Assembly: GCA_964610345.1 (NCBI GenBank)
Contig: CAZSVQ010000006.1
Span: forward strand, 1-30,301
DNA: 30,301 nt
From: HK-STAS-PATE-36 sp964610345
GTDB taxonomy: Bacteria; Patescibacteriota; Saccharimonadia; Saccharimonadales; JAGQNJ01
Direction of reading: 5' to 3'
The notes below the pieces were generated by a model. The model did not search any database. It was given only the letters and a program-made list of their open reading frames with translations, and was not told the DNA's origin. Positions 16,061-23,149 of this stretch are shown here, in pieces (position 1 is the first letter of the stretch; the number at the start of each line of letters is the position of its first letter). A program made the position numbers and the translations under genes.

Positions 16061-17237
16061 TGCGAGCTCCTCTTTTTTTACTTATCCTAAAATCAGTATA
16101 CCGCGAAATGTTAAAAACCAGCCCGAGTGCTGACGATACAAATATTAAACTTGTACCTCCATAGCTTATAAATGGTAAAGTAATACCTTTTAACGGCAAA
16201 AGTCCAAGCATGGCACCGATATTTATAATAGACTGCACACTAAACCAAGCTAATACCCCAACGACAATTAAACGTGTGTAATCATCGGGCGCACGTTCAG
16301 CAATTTTAGCTAGCCGAGCAAACATTGCTACAAATAACGCCAATAATGCTGCTGTACCAATAAAGCCAAACTTCTCCGCAAATATTGCAAAAATTGAATC
16401 ATTTGCTGCTTCTGGTAAATAACCATAAGCTTGGACACTTCGGGCCAACCCTAACCCGAAAATGCCGCCAGAACCCACCGCAATTAACGCTTGGCAAGTT
16501 TGATAACCACTGGCCTGGCAATCGGCTGAGGGGTTTGCAAAAGTCTTGAGTCGTTCTCGCCTATACGGAGTAGCGCTAATTACCAAGATTAAGCCAGCAA
16601 ACAAAATTGCACCAACCAATAATATACGTTTCATGGGCAGCCCTGCTACAAAAGCCATTGAGCCCATAATGGCAACCATTACGGCTGTTGAGCCTAAATC
16701 ACTTTGTAGTACGGCCACCACAAAACCTATCAATAACAAAGCACCAATAAGTGGCTTTAGGGTTTTATTATAATCACCAATGGTATTATTTCTGATTCTA
16801 TCAGCAAAGAAGAATGCCAACCAAATCAACAATGTAAATTTAATAAGTTCGGCTGGCTGAAATGACAAACCACCGATTTGTATCCAACGGTAAGCACCAT
16901 TAACCTGCTCGCCAAGAATCCTGACTGCAACGGCAGATATTGCCGACATAATAATTAGCGGTTTTTCTAGTTTTCGCCAATTACTTAAGGGAAATTTTCC
17001 AACTATAAAAAAAGCTACGATACTAACAAAAACAGCTATTACTTGCCTATTAATAAAGTAATTTTCAGCTACGTTTTTTTGAGCTGCCAAAGCTGGGCTA
17101 ATAGCAAATAAGACAATTAGCCCGGCAACCGATAAGCTGACTGCTAAAATAGGTAAAACATAGTCAGGCCTGTGTCGGCGCTGAATTGTTTGATCAAATG
17201 CGTTAGAGGCAACTGTCCGTCTGCCTGGCGCATACAT
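15993..17237 (-). CDS. ftsW: Lipid II polymerase / SEDS protein FtsW
   Basis: Multispanning SEDS glycosyltransferase polymerising septal peptidoglycan with its cognate PBP. About ten membrane helices; SEDS signatures include NGAYRWIQIGGLSFQPAELIK, LQSDLGSTAV, ARSVQAYGYLPEAANDSIFA and KGITLPFISYGGTS. I chose ATG 17237 (MYAPGRR), one base after the mraY stop, over TTG 17261. Oddity: the last ~22 residues (GARNDHHAGRWGDRRPHTTA...) are read from the start of murG, a 68-bp overlap. Adding one base to the A7 run (16073-16079) would end the protein in ...SKKKRSSQ, with TGA overlapping the murG ATG as ATGA. Confidence 0.92.
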   Translation of the reverse strand: MYAPGRRTVASNAFDQTIQRRHRPDYVLPILAVSLSVAGLIVLFAISPALAAQKNVAENYFINRQVIAVFVSIVAFFIVGKFPLSNWRKLEKPLIIMSAISAVAVRILGEQVNGAYRWIQIGGLSFQPAELIKFTLLIWLAFFFADRIRNNTIGDYNKTLKPLIGALLLIGFVVAVLQSDLGSTAVMVAIMGSMAFVAGLPMKRILLVGAILFAGLILVISATPYRRERLKTFANPSADCQASGYQTCQALIAVGSGGIFGLGLARSVQAYGYLPEAANDSIFAIFAEKFGFIGTAALLALFVAMFARLAKIAERAPDDYTRLIVVGVLAWFSVQSIINIGAMLGLLPLKGITLPFISYGGTSLIFVSSALGLVFNISRYTDFRISKKRGARNDHHAGRWGDRRPHTTAVSRRP

Positions 17238-17238
17238 T

Positions 17239-18282
17239 TTAAATATAACCCCCGACAACAAATATAATCAGGCCAAGCACACCAGCAACCTGCCCAAGAA
17301 TCCAAAAGCGCATTGTAACTTTTGTTTCTGGCCAGCCACTTGCTTCAAAGTGATGATGAATAGGCGATACTTTAAATATCTTTTTGCCGTTTCGGAGTTT
17401 TTTTGATGTAATCTGCAAAATAACCGAACCTGTTTCTGCAACAAACAAAATTCCGATGATCGGTAATAATGTTACTGTGTCGGTGAGCATTGCAATTACA
17501 CCAAGAGCTGTACCAAGCGCAAATGAGCCGATATCACCCATGAAAAACCGCGCTGGGAACACATTAAACCATGTATAGGCCAATAACCCACCGACGATGG
17601 TCATGCAAAATCCAGCAATTCCGTAACGGCCTTCTAAAAAGGCAATTAATGCATACACCCCAAAAGCAATTGTTGTTAAGCCACCCGCCAAACCATCTAA
17701 GCCATCAGTAATATTTACCGCATTGGCAGTCGCAACAACCACAAAAACAAACAATGGAATAATCAGTAAACCCAGGCTCCATTCGCCCACAAATGGTATA
17801 TGAATTGAGCTGACATCTAACTTAAAGAAGAAAAACCAACCACCAATACTAGCCACGATTGTAGTTAACAATAGTTTTAATTTTGATGGCAAGCCCGCCA
17901 CCCCTTTGCCGCTTCCGCGAATATTGATGATATCGTCAATAAGCCCTATCGCTCCTGCCCCTGCAAATGCGGCCAACGGGAGCCAAGTTTCAGTCCGTTC
18001 AAGATTTAATAATATAGTCACGATCGTAACAGCGACAACAAAAATAATACCTGCCATTGTTGGAATGTGGCGTTCATGCTTTTTGGCATGCAACTTTGTA
18101 AAAACTTTAGCCACTTCACCTGTAACACTGGTAGTCCGTGGCTTCTTCCACCATTGCCACTTATAAGCTGCAGTTGTATACACAGGCGTAAGAATAATAC
18201 TAATCAAAAAACCAATAAACCCCAGCCCGAGAATTCGGATTACAGTACTGGTGTTTACGATAATGTCTATTGTTGGTGTCAT
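17239..18282 (-). CDS. mraY: Phospho-MurNAc-pentapeptide translocase MraY
   Basis: Membrane enzyme attaching UDP-MurNAc-pentapeptide to undecaprenyl phosphate, giving lipid I. Ten-helix polytopic protein with the family motifs GLIDDIINI, NAVNITDGLDGLAGG, FMGDIGSFALG and PIHHHFEASGWPE, all carrying the expected Asp and His residues. ATG 18282 (MTPTIDII) is chosen because AGGA sits about 8 nt upstream; the longer reading frame to 18339 would run into the ftsI stop region. The MraY product is the MurG substrate, and the two genes flank ftsW here. Length 347. Confidence 0.95.
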   Translation of the reverse strand: MTPTIDIIVNTSTVIRILGLGFIGFLISIILTPVYTTAAYKWQWWKKPRTTSVTGEVAKVFTKLHAKKHERHIPTMAGIIFVVAVTIVTILLNLERTETWLPLAAFAGAGAIGLIDDIINIRGSGKGVAGLPSKLKLLLTTIVASIGGWFFFFKLDVSSIHIPFVGEWSLGLLIIPLFVFVVVATANAVNITDGLDGLAGGLTTIAFGVYALIAFLEGRYGIAGFCMTIVGGLLAYTWFNVFPARFFMGDIGSFALGTALGVIAMLTDTVTLLPIIGILFVAETGSVILQITSKKLRNGKKIFKVSPIHHHFEASGWPETKVTMRFWILGQVAGVLGLIIFVVGGYI

Positions 18283-18304
18283 AAAGCTTATTCCTAGTAT
18301 ACCC

Positions 18305-20065
18305 CTAATTACTCTTTGGTAACACTCCAAAATTATCAATTAGCATGTTTGTAGTAGAGCTAAAAATTGGACCAGCAGCTTTAGAACCAGCGTAACCAGG
18401 TACTTTAGGCTCGTTCACCCTTACTACAATGACATATTCGGGCCTGTCTCCACCAACAAAACCAGTAAAACTACCATTGTAACGATCTTCGTAATATCCC
18501 CCACCAGGTTTTGCGATTTGCGCTGTCCCAGTTTTTCCGCCCACCATATAGCCAGGGCGAAGATTGTAACTATATACACGATGGTTTGCATTGATTACGT
18601 TTTCCATAAACCCCCGTACCGTATCACTTGTTTGCTGACTAACAACATTACTCTGGACAATATCTGGCTTTTGCTTTTCTGATTTGCCAGTATTGTCGAT
18701 ATATTCGTCAACCAAACGTGGACGATAGTACGTGCCGCCATTAACAACACTAGCAAGCGCCGCACCCATCTGCACAGGTGTGGCCGTCATACCTTGACCA
18801 AACGCGCTATTAGCAAATCTAATATTTAAACCATAGCCGTCCTCTGGGTCTGGGACCAAACCAGCTGATTCATAACCTTGCTCAATATTAGTATTTTTTG
18901 AAAATCGATATTTATTGACCATATAATCATGCCATGTTTCGCGTGCCTTACTATTCACCTTACCATCGCCCATTTGCATTAATAGCCATGTCGCGCCCGT
19001 ATTCAGTGATAAACGTAAAATATCAGCCATTGTTCTATTGCCCGCCCCACCGGCTTCTTCAACGTTGGTTATTTTTGCATCATCTAACTGAATAACGCCA
19101 GAATCATAAAAAGAAGAGTCAGCTTTGATTGAGCCAGTATTTAAGGCCGCCGCCATTGTTAAAGGCTTCATAACAGATCCCACTTCATAAGCATCGCTAA
19201 CATTAGTATTATTAAAAACGTTTGCGTCTTCTATTTTAAAGAATTCAGCCGGATTGTAAGTTGGGTAATTTGCCATAGCTTTAATCGCACCAGTATTTGC
19301 TTCCATAACAAATACTCCACCAGAAGTAGATTTAGCGTTTTCTAAGCCTTTTTTTAATACTTCCTCTAGTTGCTGCTGCATAGACATATCAATTGTCAAA
19401 ACAATCCGTTTGCCATCTTCTGGGCTATCTACCACGTTATCTTTATTAGAAACCAGCGGTACACCACGAGCATCGGTTATAGCTTTTAGTTGGCCAGAAC
19501 TACCCTTAAGTTTATCGTCAAGAGCCTGCTCAATGCCATACTTGCCCTCACCTTCATCATTTACAAACCCAAGCAAACTTGCCGCCATCTGCCCCTGTGG
19601 ATATGTTCTATATGATTGCTCTCTTGTACCAACACCCTTAATTTCTAGCTTATCAATTTTTTCTTTTTCGTTTTTACCAAGTTTTTTAGCCAAAATAACA
19701 TAACGAGATTCAGAGTCTAAGGATTTTTCAATATCTTCTGCTTTACCACCGATAACTGTTTGGATTTTATTTGCTGTATCTTTTTTATCTTTAACATAAA
19801 CAGGGTCTGCAAACAAAGTATATTTAACTTCGTTCAAAACAATCGGCACCCGTTCGTCACCGTTATGAGCTTCAATTACACCACGCTTAGCAGGAATTTC
19901 ATACTGCTTAAACTGGCCACTTAGCGCAGAATTTTTATAATAATCGTGGCGAATAACCTGTAAATAAAACAAACGTACCAAAAAAATAGCAATCACGGCA
20001 ACAATTAATCCGTAACCAAGACGAATACGAAGCAAGTGCTGACTTGTGCCCTCTGATAATTGCAT
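18305..20065 (-). CDS. ftsI: Class B penicillin-binding protein (FtsI/PBP2-type transpeptidase)
   Basis: Crosslinks septal peptidoglycan together with FtsW. N-terminal membrane anchor (GYGLIVAVIAIFLVRLFYLQV), a dimerisation/pedestal domain (KRGVIEAHNGDERVPIVLN), then the transpeptidase domain with all three motifs: SVMK (S297, K300), SLN (353-355) and KTG (511-513, GGKTGTAQ). No PASTA domains. 586 aa from ATG 20065; the longer TTG frame to 20104 would overlap the ftsL stop, so the ATG 10 nt after it is preferred. Position in the dcw cluster supports the division enzyme over an elongation PBP2. Confidence 0.93.
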   Translation of the reverse strand: MQLSEGTSQHLLRIRLGYGLIVAVIAIFLVRLFYLQVIRHDYYKNSALSGQFKQYEIPAKRGVIEAHNGDERVPIVLNEVKYTLFADPVYVKDKKDTANKIQTVIGGKAEDIEKSLDSESRYVILAKKLGKNEKEKIDKLEIKGVGTREQSYRTYPQGQMAASLLGFVNDEGEGKYGIEQALDDKLKGSSGQLKAITDARGVPLVSNKDNVVDSPEDGKRIVLTIDMSMQQQLEEVLKKGLENAKSTSGGVFVMEANTGAIKAMANYPTYNPAEFFKIEDANVFNNTNVSDAYEVGSVMKPLTMAAALNTGSIKADSSFYDSGVIQLDDAKITNVEEAGGAGNRTMADILRLSLNTGATWLLMQMGDGKVNSKARETWHDYMVNKYRFSKNTNIEQGYESAGLVPDPEDGYGLNIRFANSAFGQGMTATPVQMGAALASVVNGGTYYRPRLVDEYIDNTGKSEKQKPDIVQSNVVSQQTSDTVRGFMENVINANHRVYSYNLRPGYMVGGKTGTAQIAKPGGGYYEDRYNGSFTGFVGGDRPEYVIVVRVNEPKVPGYAGSKAAGPIFSSTTNMLIDNFGVLPKSN

Positions 20066-20075
20066 ATAAATAAAT

Positions 20076-20423
20076 TTAGTTTTGGATTGTAGCGCTTGGT
20101 GCAACAGATACTAGCTGATTAGCAGGTTCGCTAGTTTTAACACGATCGAGTGCTTGCAATCTTGCAGATGCTACTTCAAGTTCATCATGCTCTTGCTGTA
20201 AACTAGTTTGTTCTTTGTTGAGCGAGTTAAGTTGATAACCAAATGCATTGGTCTTTGTAACTTGCGTTAAGTACAAAAGGCCCAACAAACATGCTAACAC
20301 AATTAGAATAATAGTGTTACTTACTGGCCCAATCGCCTTGTCTTTTGATTTAAAAGCAGTCACATTTTGGTTACGGCGCATTTGTTGCCCGCGACCGGCT
20401 GCTAAGGTGCTTGAATATGTCAT
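20076..20423 (-). CDS. ftsL: FtsL-like small bitopic division protein
   Basis: 115 residues: basic N-terminus, one membrane helix (about 34-52, VSNTIILIVLACLLGLLYL), then a heptad-like coiled-coil stretch (YQLNSLNKEQTSLQQEHDEL and following) and a short polar tail. This is the FtsL/FtsB plan. FtsL sequences diverge so strongly that the call depends on this architecture and on the position between rsmH and ftsI, where ftsL normally sits. No SD is visible; the region upstream holds a strong hairpin and a 19-codon ORF. Confidence 0.75.
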   Translation of the reverse strand: MTYSSTLAAGRGQQMRRNQNVTAFKSKDKAIGPVSNTIILIVLACLLGLLYLTQVTKTNAFGYQLNSLNKEQTSLQQEHDELEVASARLQALDRVKTSEPANQLVSVAPSATIQN

Positions 20424-20452
20424 AATATTTTTGTGTTTATTTTTATATTGGT

Positions 20453-20484
20453 GCTCCTGTGCCCTTTTTTAACAGCACAGGAGC
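20453..20484. repeat. Perfect 10-bp inverted repeat before ftsL
   Basis: GCTCCTGTGC (20453-20462) and GCACAGGAGC (20475-20484) with a 12-nt loop. Read on the plus strand it is followed by GG and TTTTT, an intrinsic-terminator shape facing against the dcw operon. On the minus (operon) strand no T run follows, so it would be a stable mRNA stem in the ftsL leader. A second inverted repeat, TATAAGAT/ATCTTATA (20497-20504 and 20515-20522), lies just beside it. Confidence 0.7.
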
Positions 20485-20495
20485 GGTTTTTGAAC

Positions 20496-20555
20496 CTATA
20501 AGATCTTTACTCGAATCTTATAAGCTCGGGAGCTACTTTTTACCGTTATTGGCAT
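20496..20555 (-). CDS. 19-codon ORF between rsmH and ftsL, possible leader peptide
   Basis: MPITVKSSSRAYKIRVKIL, basic (five Lys/Arg). The ATG has the best SD in the cluster, AAAGGAG with a 6-nt spacer, 23 nt after the rsmH stop. Its 3' half forms the inverted repeat TATAAGAT/ATCTTATA, and the strong hairpin at 20453-20484 follows its stop codon by 11 nt. This layout suggests a translated leader affecting ftsL, but a chance ORF at a stray SD cannot be excluded. Confidence 0.45.
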   Translation of the reverse strand: MPITVKSSSRAYKIRVKIL

Positions 20556-20578
20556 TTTAAGCTCCTTTCTTTTGGTTT

Positions 20579-21472
20579 TTATTTTTTCACTGCGACCCTA
20601 AGCTTAGCGCTTCGGGCTCGCGGATTTAAAACTATTTCATTTTTGTCACCGATAATTGGTTTTTTAGTTAACAGTTTGATGGTTGCATCATATCGCTCTC
20701 CACCTTGATCGCTGAATATCTGTTTAACGATACGATCTTCTAGGCTGTGAAAGCTAATTATTGCAATTCGCCCACCAGTCTGCAACATTTCCAACCAAAG
20801 TGGTAATGCAAAACGCAATTGTGCTAACTCATCGTTAACTACAATACGCAAAGCTTGGAACGTTTTTGTAGCAGGATGAGTTTTGTATCTTCCTCTGCCC
20901 CCATAAACGTCGGCAACAATATTGGCTAGTCCGAAGGTTGTACTGATCGGTCGCGAAGCAACTATAGCTTGTGCAACCTTTTTAGCTTTTGGATCTTCTC
21001 CATATGCCTTTAGCAAACCCACTAAAGTATCTTCGCTTGAACTGTTCACGATATCTGCGGCCGTGAGGCCTCTGGAACTATCCATGCGCATATCGAGAGG
21101 TCCATCTAGCTGGAATGAAAACCCTCTACTTGCATTGTCAAGGTGCGGTGACGAAACACCCAAATCTGCCAAGATTAGGTTAAATTTTCTACCCTTACTG
21201 GCGAGTGCTTGCGTCGCGTGTGCAAAATCATCATGCATAATTATCAGCTCTGAACCGTTAAAACGCTTTTTTAATTGGACGATAGAATTTTCATCGCGAT
21301 CAATTAAAACACTTTTGGCTGTTTGGCTTGTAATTTCAAGTATTGCTTCCGCATGTCCGCCGTAACCTGCCGTCGCATCTAAGAGCGAATCGCCCTTCTC
21401 TGGAGCCAGATACTGCAGAACTTCTCTGAGCAACACTGGAGCATGTTGATTTTTTTGTTGGTGAACTTTCAT
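20579..21472 (-). CDS. rsmH: 16S rRNA (cytosine-1402-N4)-methyltransferase RsmH
   Basis: SAM-dependent methyltransferase modifying C1402 in the ribosomal P site. Begins HQQKNQHAPVLLREVL with the family HxPV motif; SAM-binding LLDATAGYGGHAEAIL; DLGVSSPHLDNASRGFSF and GPLDMRMDSSRGLTAADIVN are hallmark segments; HSLEDRIVKQIF near the C-terminus; ends in the RARSAKLRVA motif. 297 aa, normal. First well-defined gene after mraZ in the dcw cluster, although 364 bp separate them. Confidence 0.97.
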   Translation of the reverse strand: MKVHQQKNQHAPVLLREVLQYLAPEKGDSLLDATAGYGGHAEAILEITSQTAKSVLIDRDENSIVQLKKRFNGSELIIMHDDFAHATQALASKGRKFNLILADLGVSSPHLDNASRGFSFQLDGPLDMRMDSSRGLTAADIVNSSSEDTLVGLLKAYGEDPKAKKVAQAIVASRPISTTFGLANIVADVYGGRGRYKTHPATKTFQALRIVVNDELAQLRFALPLWLEMLQTGGRIAIISFHSLEDRIVKQIFSDQGGERYDATIKLLTKKPIIGDKNEIVLNPRARSAKLRVAVKK

Positions 21473-21494
21473 ATTTTTATTTTACATGTTTGTT

Positions 21495-21522
21495 TTTGTA
21501 AGGTCACCTAATCAGTAGTCAA
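21495..21522 (-). promoter_or_regulatory. Possible internal promoter for rsmH and downstream dcw genes
   Basis: Minus strand: TTGACT (21517-21522), 16-bp spacer, TACAAA (21495-21500). Transcription would start about 15 nt before the rsmH ATG. The -10 is only 4 of 6. Confidence 0.35.
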
Positions 21523-21567
21523 CTTTTTTGTTTTTTTCGTTTTTGTTTTTGTTTAGCTACAAAATTT

Positions 21568-21768
21568 TTATTGTAAAAAGCTATATAAACGAGTATGACT
21601 AATTTCAGTCATGCTTGTGCCTTTTACAAATTTTGTAGTTTGAGAGACTTTTGTGTGAGGTGGAGTTTTGGGAGGTGTTTTATAGAATGTACTAAGGTGT
21701 TTTAAGTGGTTAATACCTTCAGCCCACTTGTTGACTACCGAATAGCTAACCTCAAACATATTTAACAT
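21568..21768 (-). CDS. Uncertain 66-aa ORF between mraZ and rsmH
   Basis: The only sizeable same-strand frame in the 364-bp mraZ-rsmH gap. It encodes a basic, Thr/Pro-containing peptide (YKTPPKTPPHTKVSQTTK) with no membrane helix or known motif. No SD precedes its ATG. The DNA under it contains inverted repeats (ATGACT/AGTCAT around 21592-21613; CTACAAAA/TTTTGTAG spanning most of its 3' half), so the segment may instead be an RNA-level element or spacer. Confidence 0.3.
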   Translation of the reverse strand: MLNMFEVSYSVVNKWAEGINHLKHLSTFYKTPPKTPPHTKVSQTTKFVKGTSMTEISHTRLYSFLQ

Positions 21769-21836
21769 TTAGTGTTTTATGTTTTGGTTTAAATCTTACG
21801 CTATTATTTGTTAAAGAACTTTATGGGACAACCACT

Positions 21837-22190
21837 TTAGCCGGCTTGGATGCGCCAATAACGCCCTGCCCGCACCGCAACAACGTCACGACGAATGCCA
21901 GCATAATCCAGCAAATGTTGCTCTATTGTTACGCGACCTTGTTTTGCATCAATTGCACCATCAGCCTTACCCATACGGAACTGAACATTTAGATCAGCTA
22001 CACGTTCATCAAGGATACTTCCCTGTAGCTGCGGTTCAACCTGTTCATCCCATACGCTTTTAGGATAGATATGCAAGTATTGCTTAAACCCTCTGGTTAC
22101 GACAACTCCGCTTTCAAACTCGGCTCGAAGTTCAGCTGGAATTGTCAGCCTACGCTTGTCGTCAAGTTTTCGCTCAAAGTAGTCCACCAT
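21837..22190 (-). CDS. mraZ: Transcriptional regulator MraZ
   Basis: AbrB/SpoVT-fold DNA-binding protein that represses its own dcw operon. Two swapped-hairpin repeats are visible: YFERKLDDKRRLTIPAELR near the N-terminus and GAIDAKQGRVTIEQHLLDYA in the second half, with VVVTRGFKQYLHIYPKSVWD between. 117 aa, shorter than the ~145 of E. coli, with the C-terminal part reduced. First gene of the cluster. Four GTGGG-type boxes lie 75-122 bp upstream of its start, consistent with autoregulation. Confidence 0.92.
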   Translation of the reverse strand: MVDYFERKLDDKRRLTIPAELRAEFESGVVVTRGFKQYLHIYPKSVWDEQVEPQLQGSILDERVADLNVQFRMGKADGAIDAKQGRVTIEQHLLDYAGIRRDVVAVRAGRYWRIQAG

Positions 22191-22264
22191 ATGGTTTTAT
22201 CTTTTTGGTCTCTTATTATTAATATTCTCTCGTGGTTGTTTTTGTTTTTTTGGTTAGGATGGGT

Positions 22265-22312
22265 TACCCACGTTTACCCACTGACAACAGCATACAACCC
22301 ACAACTACCCAC
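22265..22312 (-). promoter_or_regulatory. MraZ operator: four phased GTGGG(T) boxes
   Basis: On the minus strand GTGGGT occurs four times, in two pairs: 22307-22312, 22297-22302, 22276-22281 and 22266-22271. Spacings are 10, 21 and 10 bp, which place every box on the same DNA face. MraZ of other bacteria binds tandem TGGGN/GTGGG repeats upstream of mraZ, so the match is by both sequence and position. Confidence 0.8.
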
Positions 22313-22375
22313 ATGCAAGTGTTTTTTTTATAAAATGCTCTGTTTTTTAAGACTTATCCACAGTTTTTCGTTCAT

Positions 22376-22409
22376 AAAAAAACTCGCCACTACATCTAGT
22401 GTGACGAGT
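22376..22409 (-). terminator. Intrinsic terminator after the SH3-like gene
   Basis: Minus strand: ACTCGTCAC / GTGGCGAGT stem (one G-U pair, 10-nt loop) followed by T7, 20 nt beyond the stop of the 22429-23112 gene. It insulates the dcw operon from upstream transcription. A perfect DnaA-type 9-mer TTATCCACA lies at 22354-22362. Confidence 0.8.
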
Positions 22410-22428
22410 TATCAGCAAAACACTATAG

Positions 22429-23112
22429 CTAAGATGCCATCAACTCGAGTGCTTGTTCAGGATCCACAATCTGGCCCATGCCAACTTGTTGTCCATCTAA
22501 GCTAAATTCTCCACTACCAGCATCAAACCCTACATTAGCTGTATCTTTTATACTATCTTCATAAGTTGGGGCTACATCAGGTGCAACTATTGCAAATCGC
22601 TCACCATCAGCATTGCTTTGGCCAATCACCTCATTAGAAACATATCCAACTCTACCATCAGGCAACGTAAACGCCATGAAGCCTTCGCCATTATCATTAT
22701 CTATATTAACCGGGTTAGATATAACTAAAATCTCGCCTTTTTTGACAACAAAAAGTTCATTCCCACGATCTTCTTCAGTTCTCCTAACAATCTTTGGTTC
22801 AGTTCGTACAGCTACACCTTCTCTTAAGAATACGTTTGTATTAACATCTACTCCGGTAATTCGCTTTTCTTTTACAGCTTTTTCAGCTGCTTGTTCGGCA
22901 ACTTCTTGTTTGTTAGCATCGTCCATTTGATCGATTTTATATGCCCCATAACCAAGTATGGTTGCCCCCGCAGCAATTGCACCAACAATTTTTGCCCGAC
23001 GAGCCACCTTTTTACGATGCCGTGCTGCCTCTTGCTTGCCTAGTGTATGCGCAAGCGTACCTTCTGGATATTTTTTTAAGTTTTGACGTGATTGTTTTGA
23101 TGTATTTGACAT
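22429..23112 (-). CDS. Membrane-anchored protein with SH3-like extracytoplasmic region
   Basis: 227 residues. Very basic cytoplasmic N-terminus (about 1-41), one membrane helix (about 42-59, IVGAIAAGATILGYGAYKI), then a short Ala/Glu/Lys-rich helical stretch. An extracytoplasmic beta segment follows (VRTEPKIVRR...FVVKKGEILVISNP...FMAFTLPDGRVGYVSNEVIG) that reads like a bacterial SH3 domain, a fold often contacting cell wall. The tail is acidic. SH3 assignment is by pattern and moderate. It has its own TGCTATTAT promoter and a good terminator, so it is monocistronic. Confidence 0.75.
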   Translation of the reverse strand: MSNTSKQSRQNLKKYPEGTLAHTLGKQEAARHRKKVARRAKIVGAIAAGATILGYGAYKIDQMDDANKQEVAEQAAEKAVKEKRITGVDVNTNVFLREGVAVRTEPKIVRRTEEDRGNELFVVKKGEILVISNPVNIDNDNGEGFMAFTLPDGRVGYVSNEVIGQSNADGERFAIVAPDVAPTYEDSIKDTANVGFDAGSGEFSLDGQQVGMGQIVDPEQALELMAS

Positions 23113-23118
23113 GTTTAC

Positions 23119-23124
23119 ATAATA
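23119..23124 (-). promoter_or_regulatory. Extended -10 TGCTATTAT, 6 nt before the SH3-like gene
   Basis: Minus strand: TGC immediately before TATTAT (TGn form), then 6 nt to the ATG at 23112 with no SD. Leaderless type. Confidence 0.55.
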
Positions 23125-23149
23125 GCATAAGCGTGAATGTTTGTCAATA

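Noticed and set aside
15918..16133. Plus-strand ORFs antisense to murG and ftsW
   Set aside because: They overlap highly conserved minus-strand coding sequence and have no independent support.
5414..22362. Perfect DnaA-type 9-mers TTATCCACA at 5414-5422 and 22354-22362 and its reverse complement at 7011-7019; possible origin
   Set aside because: They are far apart, one is inside a coding region, and neither dnaA nor dnaN is nearby. Scattered copies do not make an origin.
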